Assembly: GCA_030062745.1 (NCBI GenBank)
Contig: CP099839.1
Span: 7,844,618 to 7,908,617 of the forward strand
Direction: 5' to 3'
DNA: 64,000 bases
Source of the DNA: Capitulum mitella
Taxonomy: Eukaryota; Arthropoda; Thecostraca; Pollicipedomorpha; Pollicipedidae
Positions 11,501 through 20,969 of the stretch are shown in pieces. Under the pieces are notes generated by a model. It was not told the DNA's origin and searched no databases. It was given only the letters and a program-made list of their open reading frames with translations. Every line of letters begins with the position of its first letter. The first letter of the stretch is position 1. The translations under genes and the position numbers were made by a program.

Positions 11501-14500
11501 ACCTACAATTCACAGAAATCATGGCAGTTCTGATGCGACAAAAAAGCGCAGTGTGACATCGATGGGTTAGATTTGTTAAAGGTGATTTCCTGTGTTCTAC
11601 GAAGACATTGGCCATTCCGGACGTAATATTTGGAGTAAAGGGAGGGCAATCCTTACATGTGGTTTTGGACGGACGTCGCAGGCCTCGAACTATGGTGACA
11701 GATGTACCAGCTGACGGGTCCAGACCACCGCTCCCAGCCACGTGACGATGCCACAACACGCACTGAAAAGGGACAACATATCATTCATGGTGTCCTGAAC
11801 GGGCATCAGGAAGTCGATCGCTAGAAAGAGATAGGGTTCCGGCTGCATCACTTTGTCTCTGCTGGCGGTTGACAGTGCGACATTGCGTCGTTTGACATGG
11901 CTCTCTTTGTCTCGGAAGGTCGGTGGGCAGTACGAGATAGTGTTGACGAACACGTCCGGTCTCTACCGGTACCGTCTCGGGGACGTGGTCGAGGTGGTCG
12001 GCTTCTTCAACCAGGTACCGCTGATCGACTTCATGTTCAGGTGAGTAACCTCGTCGGAAAATGCCCGCGCCTGTAGGCATGTTAGACGTCATCTGCGTTT
12101 TACCCAAGATAAACTCCTCGGCCTTGTAAATCCCTGACTGACCGTTTACGAAAGGTTCTGGCCTTGACCAATTGTGTTTTCCTGAGGCTTGCAGCGTTTG
12201 AAACTGACGACAAGGCTGTTTATTTTCCTAATATTCACATTCGTTTTGAGTCAAATCGTCTTAACAATGGCACCACCGATAGATGTATATTAGCCCCAAG
12301 AGCTAATATACATCCTACAACGTGGTCAAGCTATCACGACCACAAAGGCAGAGAGCCCTGCTCGGCGTGATAGCCGGTAGGGCGTCCCGCCATCCATCCA
12401 GACCGGAGGGACGAGGCCTCCGGGCGATGACCCTCCAGTGCTGTGACAGGACCGGCCAGATGCTGAGCGTCCACTTCGAGAAGATGACGGAGACGAGCCT
12501 GACGAGTGCGCTGGAGGCAGCGGCCGGCGGCTGGGACGGCCTCCGGCTGCTCGACTTCACCACGGCCGAGAGCGTGCTGGGACCGGACTCCGGCCCCGAG
12601 CCGCCCCACTACCTGGTCTTCCTGGAGACGGAGGGTGGCACGCCCACTGAAGAGCAGCGCCAGATGGTGAGACCGAGTGCTGCACGCCCACCGAACTGCA
12701 GCCACCATGTTGAGACCGAGGGCTGCACGCCCACTGAACAGCAGCGCCGGATGGCGCAGGACACTGTGAGACAGACGGAGGTACACCCATTGAACAACAG
12801 CGGGGGATGGTGACACACTGAATTAGGCTCGCTTACAGAATGGCTGGGGCGATCCAATGTTTTAACCCTATTCCCGGAGGGCTAGACGGTGTGGCCGATT
12901 CCCGGCAGGGGGGGCGGATTCGGCCCCCCCCTGAGATCTCGAGAACTACTTATCCGATTTCATCGCAACAAACGGCAATCGATTTACCGTGACGTGAAGT
13001 ACATTTTGATAAAAAGAAATTTTCAAAATTTTGAAATTTGTGGATACAGGGGGGCAAAAATGTCAAAATGGGGGTACTTTTTGACTTCTTATAACTCCGT
13101 TGTTTATGGACCGATTTCGATGAAACTGGCATCAATCGAGAGATTATGGATAGGGCTTTTACCATGGGTATGCAAATTTGAAATGTTGAGAAAATTCATG
13201 GGCGTTCACAGGGTTTCAAAAATAGGGGGATTAGTTTTCCAATAACGGAATGAACAAAAGAGGCCAAAACACTTTTTTAGCTTCTGCTAGTCATGTTATG
13301 CTAAAGAAGTACAAATCGCATTACAATGTTTGTATAATGTTAGCATAGGCGGTGCCAGGGACATAAAAAAGGAGGAACTGTCATGGTCACACGTTTCTCA
13401 GATCAACTTGTGACCTTTGAATGACCTCTTAAATGACCTCTTAACTTAAATGACCTCCAGTGACCTTGGGGTCACCTGGAATGATGTCGTGTGCATTCAA
13501 TATTATCTGTAAACGTTTTTAATCGATTAAATTCACTCTATTCCAAAAAAATCATTTTTTGGCTTTTGCGATATACGGTACGTGCACTGACATTTTAGGT
13601 CATAGCTCCGTGATCTGATCTGATATCAAGCTGAAACTTAGTACACAAGTAGAGGGCATCTTTCTACGTCATATATGTTTCGGGTTTGGCATTTCAAAAA
13701 ACGGCGCCGAAATTATTGCGAAAAAACAAATTTTGACTTTTGACCTTGACCTGGCCTTGTAAAGTGACCTCAGAGAAACAAAATTACATATGCACATTGC
13801 CCAACTATTTAGCTATATATTCATATAAAGTTTTAAGTTCTATCTTAAAAACTCTATTTTTGGCAGACATTTTCCTTTTACCCTCAACATGGCCAAAAAT
13901 GACCTGAGGTGCCTCCCAAAAACGTTGCCTGGCTCCGCCCCTGAGCAAAATAGAATTTCGAAATTTTGTCACGGCGCGTAGAAGGAATAGCTAGGAAAAG
14001 TGACCAAGTTTCGTGAAGCTGAGTCAAAAAGCCTGGAATTGGCAAGCAAAAAACCCGAGGGGGGGCGGATTCCGCCCCCCCCCCTGCCGGGAATAGGGTT
14101 AAGGGATGCCCCACATCCGTCGATATTTCAGAAATAGACTGGGTTGGTCCCCATGAAAAGTGTCCGAATGGACAAGGGTCCAGGAAGTGTTGCTGATCGC
14201 GCTTTCAGCACTCATTTTTTCTGACACGTACCTAGAACTTTAAAATTTTGATCAGAAAATGCATTCTGACGTTGCGAAGGACTTATGAATCCACACGTGA
14301 CCGGATGAGGCACTCACATCGTCAGGTTAACTGAGAAATGACGTCAAATTATCCTTGCAGCATTAATTGATACAGCACTTTGGAAGGAATAGCACTACTA
14401 TCTCACAACGGAAAATTTCCCTTCTTGTTGCAAAGAATAAAAATTTAAGTGCGATATTCTGTCACATTTGCAACTTAATTGCTAAGAACATGGGTATTCG

Positions 14501-16650
14501 GATATGGATGACGAAAGCACACGCAAAATTCTCGGCAGAACGCTTTAAAACTTATCAGGTGTAGAGTTTTGAGATGTCATGTATAACGGAATTATCGACG
14601 TCAAATTCAAGCAATAAATCAGCCATCTCAGCTCAAAACACGTACTAGTCCTATTGTCGTACTCATAACACTTGGATGCATTCCCGCATGGCGGGCTTAT
14701 TCTGACCCCCCGTTCTACCCTCCCCAAAACCTCGAAAACTGCCCGTGCTATTTGATCCCAAAAAGTGACAATCGTTTTGCTATGACGTAAACTAAATTTT
14801 AATTTTTTAAGAAGTTTGTAAGAGGTTGATGCTGGGGATAAAATTCCCAGTATATATATACTGTATCCTTGCCAGGTTATTTACGTATACTGTTATACAG
14901 CTTTGTAAGTGCTATACTCCTAAAAACTTTACTGCTGAAAACCCCGTTATCCGGCATTTTTTTTCTTCTACTCTCAATAGTGCCTAAAAATATCCGAGCT
15001 GCCTTTGGAAAAGACGAGCAAAATAAAAAGAAATTGGAGGAGGCATACGGAAATTGGATTAAAGATGGATCATTCCCGTTAATTTGTCAAGGAGCAGTCG
15101 GAAGATGTGCATTAAATATTAGATGTCCGCATTGTCCAAGAAAATTGAGATATGATCAGATTCTCAAATTAAACCATAGGACAATAAAAACGTCGGTGGA
15201 TAAAATGCATGTCCCACAGTGTGGGACATCTCGAGACGAGACGCGATATTCACGTGTAGGACTCCCACACGTCAATGACGGCACCATAAACAAATGGTTA
15301 TGAAGCTGAAATCGCTTATAGCTAACTGCTGTTGTTCTGCCTGTAGTGCTTAGTTTGGAACATAATTTTTTTTAACGTTTCAAAACGCTAATGCTTCTCA
15401 AAACGCTACTCTTAATGCTTGACATTTTTATTCCCAGATAGACGCTGTTCTATGCGAACAGCACTATGTCTACAAGTCGTTCCGAGTCAAGAACGCTATT
15501 GGCCCAATGATGGTAAGCACGAGGGCGAATGTGACACTGAAAAAACATGACACGTTTGAGACGACTGCCGAAGCTAAACTTCTGGAAGCAATCGGCTGTG
15601 GGCGAAAGCTTCAATGTTTGTGTGTCTTCTTCACAGCAGCATCACAGTCATCATGGATGAAGCCAGAATTTGTTCGAGTCCACAGCCCCCCCAGTGACTG
15701 TCGTGGCAGTGTCAATAGTTTGTTTGGTTGACGCGGAGTCTATAATTTTGTGTTTAATGCTTTGACATTTGATGATCTCGCTTCGGTCTGCCAAATATCG
15801 TTCTGCGGTGAATTTAGCTCTGATGGCTGCCAAGATATCAGGTGGAATTCCTCTCCATAACAGCGAAGAAAATCATGTTTTTAGAATAAGCAAGACAAAC
15901 CGTTTTTGTAGCATTTACGGCGTTTTTAACGCGAAGAAGTGCAAAACACATTATAGAAATTGCAAAAAAATGTCTCAAGTTCTAGGGGTATCGTCAGGTG
16001 TAAATGGCACGGTAAGGTAGCACCCCATGGCTTACGGAAATTCAGGCAACACCATTTGTGCGCTGTATGGGGTAATTGGGGCACATTCAGGGCATATCCA
16101 TTATGTGACCGTCCGTGAAATCAACGTCCATTGTTCTACGACGAACATCGCATCTTTTCTTATCATGAAAAATGTTTGACGAAACGGGCTCTGCCAAGGG
16201 TTTTTCTCCCGTCTTTTTCATGTTCATAATGTTTTGCTCATGTTCACACTAACCTCTTGGAAAACATAACCCAGGCATCTGGATTTTGGTTTTGGAAAGC
16301 CTTAGATGAATTATTGCCGTGGCACTACTATTTTCATTTTGTAATTAATATTATCTTTCTCGTTACATGTTGCTGTTATCGTCTTATTAGCGGTGCAAAT
16401 TGTGCTGTGGCATGTCATGTCTCACCGGCCGATTGACCAGACTTACCAAGATGTGACATAGCCGAATGGCTGAGGTCCGTTCCGCCGTGTTTGACAGGTG
16501 ATGTCGGTGGCTCGCGGTACCTTCGCCGAGTTCCAGGAACACGTCATCAGCACCACGCAGACGTTCCTGCTCCAGTTCAAACAACCTAGGGTGCTCAGGA
16601 CCTCGAAGCAGGTGCAGTTCTTCATGGAGCGCTGCATCAAGGAGGCCTAG
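8558..16650 (+). CDS. GH3 domain-containing protein (eight exons seen)
   Basis: Exons: 8558-8887, 9527-10268, 10731-10859, 11173-11339, 11919-12040, 12450-12666, 15438-15512, 16498-16650. Every junction is GT-AG and all phases join. The start is uncertain: ATG 8558 follows an in-frame stop directly, but a good acceptor at 8681 suggests the exon may begin at 8682, with the start further upstream. From ATG 8558 the protein is 644 aa. A hydrophobic segment (IVAVLLSSAVLLLADFL) near residue 50 looks like a membrane anchor. The family motifs are present: SSGTTGRAKIVP (nucleotide-binding loop), IYICLEGLLGVN (second motif, where the usual Ser before Glu is Leu) and GLYRYRLGDVV (third motif). Plant GH3 enzymes adenylate acyl acids and join them to amino acids; the animal proteins have no settled role, so substrate and activity are unknown. 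Introns hold a piggyBac-like element and an unassigned ORF. Exon order and reading frame are secure; the N-terminus is not. Confidence 0.85.
10535..10690. repeat. Dispersed repeat, family also at 57.3-57.7 kb
   Basis: Lies in GH3 intron 2. The stretch from gggcaccgtgtctc to the Cs after gtagccggt matches 57,560-57,668 over about 110 bp (shared blocks ggcgaaattta, tgcatgaa, agaaatggct, agtagccggt, cggaacacg/cggagcacg). The outer GTAGG-plus-G-run resembles the edge at 57,352. Confidence 0.7.
12627..12815 (+). repeat. Tandem duplication across the GH3 exon 6 donor site
   Basis: The end of exon 6 and its donor (gagggtggcacgcccactga ... cagatg/gtgaga) is followed by three diverged copies of the same block, with periods of about 42-56 bp. 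Each copy keeps a TGAGA or GTGACA version of the donor region. The first copy has the frame-consistent donor (exon end 12,666). Confidence 0.75.
12862..14102. mobile_element. piggyBac-like non-autonomous element (1,233 bp between TTAA sites)
   Basis: TTAA at 12,862-12,865 and 14,099-14,102 flank inverted termini starting CCCTATTCCCGG. Each terminus continues into a C/G-run stem (cagggggggcggattc). The left end carries an extra 28 bp that repeats ATTCCCGG. The TTAA target and CCC/GGG ends are hallmarks of piggyBac. No transposase frame is present. The interior has many TGACCT/AGGTCA hexamers. It sits in GH3 intron 6. Confidence 0.8.
14103..14868. other. GH3 intron 6 sequence, nothing recognised
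   Basis: AT-rich intronic DNA with no recognisable repeat or coding segment. Confidence 0.4.
14869..15303 (+). CDS. Unassigned AT-rich ORF with Cys-rich centre, inside GH3 intron 6
   Basis: A 144-codon ORF whose latter part looks like protein: charged stretches (FGKDEQNKKKLEEAYGNW) followed by a cluster of cysteines (CQGAVGRCALNIRCPHC) and basic residues. A pyrimidine-rich run ending CTCTCAATAG at 14,980 could be a 3' splice site, so the true unit might start at 14,981; the upstream part is hydrophobic and less convincing. Codon use is A/T-rich, unlike the GC-rich exons of the GH3 gene around it. It does not fit the GH3 reading frame: exons 6 and 7 join in phase without it. I do not recognise the family. 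It could be a transposon- or virus-derived fragment, or chance. Confidence 0.3.
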   Translation: MPGYLRILLYSFVSAILLKTLLLKTPLSGIFFLLLSIVPKNIRAAFGKDEQNKKKLEEAYGNWIKDGSFPLICQGAVGRCALNIRCPHCPRKLRYDQILKLNHRTIKTSVDKMHVPQCGTSRDETRYSRVGLPHVNDGTINKWL

Positions 16651-18566
16651 CCCTGTGCCGACGACGGCGCACAAGGCACTGAACAAGTGGACATGTGATG
16701 AACAGTGAAGCACCACCAAGGACTAATGCCTTAAAATGTGCGATTTCTCTCTTTCTGAGCTATATGATGACTTACGAGGTCACCAGACCGACAAATATAT
16801 CATCTGTCATATTCCCTTAAATATTCATCTTTTAAGCAAAGGCGGCTTGAGATGATGATGCTTCACGATGTTAAAATATAGTGCCACGTACGATCCGACT
16901 GAAGGATATTGGATAGTCATGTCATGCATTGAAGAGGATGACCCGCAAATAACGATGGCGAGGGTCAGCGAGAGTGTGTGAGCAAGTTGTCATTTGGATG
17001 CCGAATGTGTGGCGCCGTTGCGAAGGAAAAAGAATCATGTATGTTTTAGTTTTGCCCACAACGTAATCGTCCACCTGTTATCAAGTTTTTAACTGCATGC
17101 TTGGACTCTGAGCCCCATGTGAAAACTATGAACCAACAATGGTTGGCCGACGTCTTGATGTGGCCTAAGTGGGTTTAAATTTGTTGCATACGCTCCATAC
17201 GAAGCTGAAATGTATGAATTTAACGTTGAAGCCCTGATTACTAATGTATTGTCACTATGCGCAATTTACAACGGTAAGCATTGTATGCGTGAGAAGTAGC
17301 AATACCGAATTTATGTCGCAGAAATTTTGCTGTGTCAGTTATATATAAATACGTTGTCACTTGACGAAGAGGAAAAAGTTCAAATGCTGTTTAGCATGAT
17401 TATGCCTGAAATGACTGAGTCTGTACCTGTTTCGTTTGTGCTGTGATGAACTTGTAGTTAACTCCCAATATACCACATATCACGACGAACTTTATGAAAC
17501 TTGGCCCAGTACAGCACAGTAGTGCAAAAAAGAACGCCGCAGAAAAGCCTCGCCGCAACCTGTTTAATAGTATATAACATCACACATACTGTGATGCCGT
17601 TTAGTTCCCTTAGATCTGGGTTTGCCGCTTTGAATTGAATTCATGTGCCTGGGTGTCTGAATTTTGATTTGTTTCGTTGAAAAATGCAGTAATATTCTGT
17701 GTTCGCTTGGCCAGCTGTTTGCCACTCGGAGATTAATTTCGGAAAACAATCACGAGAACTGGTTTTCGGTTATCATGATTGTTTTGTATCTCCACTCATC
17801 TAGATAGATGAGGCCCATGGACTTTCACCAGCCATCCAAACCACGACCCTGCCACCAAAGTGCTGGTCGATTTCTGTTTCGAATGAAATGGCGAACGTTC
17901 TCCTTTGCAGTCTATAACTACGCACAACTACATGATGCCCAGCACACATCGGCGTTGATGTCAGCAAAGCATCCGATGAGACAGCAGAGTTTTATTTCGG
18001 ATTCTCTCTCGGTCCGTTAGGAGAGAGTGCGTTGCCCTCCTCAGGAGAGATACGTTGCCTCCCCTACGCCATTTTTATGGACGTGCATGGTGGGAGGTTT
18101 CCAGAATGTGCTTGCTAGATGTCGTTATACTCTGGACATTTCTTTCCAGTTACATTCATGTCCTATTATTAAAATATCTGACAAGCGAGGATCCGTTCCC
18201 TAAGCCTCCCTCCAAAACATGATTCAACCAGGAACACAAAACAGCCTGTTGGCATATACGATATATCTGTCACGGAGTATCGGACGTTTTGTCGAGATCT
18301 GCAAGACCACCAATAGATCACTTAGGATTCGGAAAGGATTACTGTTGTCCAAATGGGATTGTCCTATGACGCACAGCTGAAGCAACCCATAGATATTCTC
18401 CACAGCGATCAATGGTACAGTTGCAATATGCTTCAGGCGCTGGACGAAATTTACAACAGCATCAAGTTGACGTAGAGAGCAAATGTAGGCAGACTGCTGT
18501 CGAAAGGATTTCCGTCCGCTTCGTTCTGTCTGCCCGTACTGTGACGGTGATTTAACAGGCTGGATA
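16651..18566. other. 3' flank of GH3 and intergenic DNA, no gene recognised
   Basis: No AATAAA polyadenylation signal was found close downstream of the GH3 stop. Sequence from 18,240 has weak similarity in style to retrotransposon Gag leading into the next feature, but with stops. Confidence 0.4.
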
Positions 18567-18960
18567 TTGATTGACCAGATCATATGCTGTGTCTACAACG
18601 GGACACTGCAGCAAGGGTTTGTGCTGAGGCACATCGCTCTAACCAGTCGTGATACGCTGCCGACCTACTGTGAAACCTTCGAGTCGGCACACAGGGACGA
18701 ACAGCAATTGTCCAGCGCTGCCACCACGACAGTAGCCAGCGTTACCAGCTTCACTGGTGACGACGAGGTGCGGACTGGACCGGAACTGGCCGCCGGCCTG
18801 TCGGCGTGTGAGCAAAAGAAGCCGCTCCGAGTTCCCAAGGCAGCAGAGTGCTCATACTGCGGCAGCAGAGTCCATGTAGAGGGTCGGCAGGTCTGCTCTG
18901 CCCGCGACAAGCACTGTGATCATTGCGGCAGGAATGGCCATTTCGATACAGTCGAGGGTG
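18567..18960 (+). pseudogene. LTR-retrotransposon Gag fragment with two zinc knuckles
   Basis: The frame contains CSYCGSRVHVEGRQVC followed by CDHCGRNGHF, the paired CxxC-H-C knuckles typical of invertebrate Ty3/Gypsy-type Gag proteins. The preceding segment (LQQGFVLRHIALTSRDTLPTYCETFESAHRDEQ) resembles the end of the Gag capsid region. No protease, RT or integrase follows, and no LTRs were recognised, so this is a fragment. The frame then runs into repeat DNA. Confidence 0.6.
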
Positions 18961-19123
18961 GGCAACCATCACTGCCATGTATCTTCCTCGCGCTTCAAAT
19001 GTTGTGTTCAGCAATGGCAAGGCTGTTCGGAGTTTTTTTTTGTTTGCTTGTTTTTTTTGTTTTGTTCCGCTACAGCTGGCTTTGTGAATATACAAACTCT
19101 TCTAATTTATATCTTTATACAGG

Positions 19124-19298
19124 GGCGAAGCCAGGATTTTCTTGGGGGGGGGAAGGGTGCGAAACTCAGTGTGAACTGAAATCATACGAAAACTGCCTGC
19201 CGGGAAGACGACGCGCAGTGGTTTTCACAAAAAATGCGGGACCAAGGCTGGCTTTGGCTGCGCCTGTGACAGGCGCAGCCAAAGCCAGCCTTGGTCCC
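19124..19298. mobile_element. hAT-like MITE fragment ending in a perfect 61-bp palindrome
   Basis: Starts CAGGGGCGAAGCCAGG, then ATTTTCTTGG plus a G run, a terminus typical of hAT miniature elements. Its body matches 53.15-53.31 kb (aaactcagtg, catacgaaaac, cgggaagacga, ttttcac). At 19,238-19,298 two 30-bp arms (gggaccaaggctggctttgg...) are exact inverted copies around a single G. Confidence 0.75.
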
Positions 19299-19813
19299 AC
19301 AGCCTTGGGCCAAGCGTAAAGACATAAAGACAGTTGTCTTCATATAAACCCGACACCCGGCCTTTCCACCGGTCCTACGTCCATGGTCGTGACGAGCTGC
19401 CAAATTCATGATCAAGGCGAAAAAAGGTACCAAAGATTTTTACCTGAGGTCGTGGCTGTAACGGCTTCTATAGGGTTCAAGGACGGGGAACAGTCTTACC
19501 AGCTTTGGATAATTTCAGTACTAGCCTTGGAGTTTTGCAAGGACAGAAACTGCTGCCCACGACAACAACGCTAACGTATTTCGACCTGTTCACGTAATGC
19601 GAGGGAGATTCGAGGAACAGCAGCGGTACTTGCCTGAATCCACAATGGCCGCCTTCATAATTTTGGTGTTTGGCAACTGATGTAAGCTTTGAGATCGCTG
19701 AGTCTAACGATACGCTAACCCGATTAATCGGCGATTTTAGTGTTGAAAAGAAAATGGGGTAAACCGGTTAAACTTGAGCTGGCAGCCAGCGTATTCACCT
19801 ACTCCAGTGAAAT

Positions 19814-20000
19814 ATGAGCAAGCGAAAGAGAGTTGGCAAGAATGAATGGTACTGTTATGTTCCATCGCAGAGTCGTTACTTAGCTATGATATGTTGGCGG
19901 AATGGTAAGGTGCTTGTTACTCATGCAGGTGAGAGGGACTCGATTCCTAGTTACGGATGTGGCATTTTCTTTGCTCACATGCGCTTTTGCTTCCCGCGCT
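19814..20000 (+). pseudogene. Possible piggyBac transposase remnant
   Basis: A short frame starting MSKRKRVGKNEWYCYV continues LAMICWRNGKVLVTHAG. Its spacing resembles the piggyBac transposase segment in which a Trp-Asp/Asn-Lys-Val stretch precedes a Ser/Ala-Gly loop. The rest of the frame is repeat sequence, and no catalytic Asp motifs are visible. This is a weak, pattern-level call. Confidence 0.3.
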
Positions 20001-20104
20001 TGTCCCTCTCCCTCATTAGCCGGCTGACCTTTGACCGTGATCCTAACCTGACCTCAGTAGCGGGTCGGCAAGCGATGGGCAGTCGGCCTCCCGACTCGCT
20101 CCCA

Positions 20105-20212
20105 TGCGCGCTGGCTCAGGGCTACTCTCTGAGACGCACTCCTTGTCCTCCCCATCCTTCCTCTGCGCGCTGGCTCAGGACTACTCCCTGAGGCGCACTC
20201 CTTGTCCTTTCC
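20105..20212. repeat. Two-copy tandem repeat (59-bp period)
   Basis: gcgcgctggctcagg followed by ctactc, ctgag and cgcactccttgtcc occurs at 20,106 and again at 20,165 with three substitutions. Confidence 0.85.
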
Positions 20213-20609
20213 TGACATCTCCTCTCACACTTCTTGCTTATTTTGTCCCCTTGCTGGTGGAGACCTCCTTTAAATGGCAATTCCTTTAAATTAAACCCTC
20301 CTGCTTTAAATGTAAATGGCACATTTAGCTAGGTATTGTGACTGAATGTAACCTGCTTTCAGAAAAAAAAACTTAGCAATAAAGAGCAATATAACATAAA
20401 GATTGAACCACCTGACCCCTTACATGCAAGCATTAGCGATAGCAATTGGCTCATTTCGCCCTTATTTTTTCCGTTTTCGTAGGCTGTGATTTCTTTTAAC
20501 GCAGTGCCTGGCAGTGTTTTAGGACTAATGCTGTCTGCTGTAATGGTTTGATCAACGTGTACGCACAAACGCAAGATTTGGTAGCGCTAGGAAATAACCA
20601 AAGTTTACG

Positions 20610-20815
20610 AGTTTTCATTGGCTACGTGAAAGCTCATTCGTAGTTGATTGGCTGAAATCTGCTCAAAAACCTGGACTGTCTGATTGCGAAGCCGAGCGCT
20701 TTTACATGGTACGACCTTGAAAGCAGCGTCTGTAAACACTTTCAGTAGCCTCTGGCTATGGTGGAGGACTGCGAGGGTGAGCGGCGCTGGCGCCGTCATT
20801 CCTTATGTGGTGGAG
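20610..20815 (+). promoter_or_regulatory. Likely hexokinase promoter and 5' non-coding exon
   Basis: Two inverted CCAAT boxes (cattggctacg near 20,617; gattggctg near 20,647) precede a CpG-containing stretch that ends in a good donor (tggag/gtaagt, exon end 20,815). The next in-phase acceptor with an ATG is at 22,632, the start of hexokinase coding. There is no TATA box, as expected for a housekeeping gene. The transcription start itself is inferred. Confidence 0.45.
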
Positions 20816-20969
20816 GTAAGTGAAATATCGTGGGAAGCTGGCGTACATTAAACCTCAAGATTTCTATCGTCGCTCCTTACGACAACTGTAGTATTAACCA
20901 GTTGCCATTGTGGCCCTTGCTCACTGTCTTGCAGATGCGTGTGTGTGTGCGATGGTGATGGTTGTCTCT

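Noticed and set aside
18224-18583. 119-codon minus-strand ORF
   Set aside because: No recognisable domain; the plus strand leads into a Gag fragment and explains the region better.
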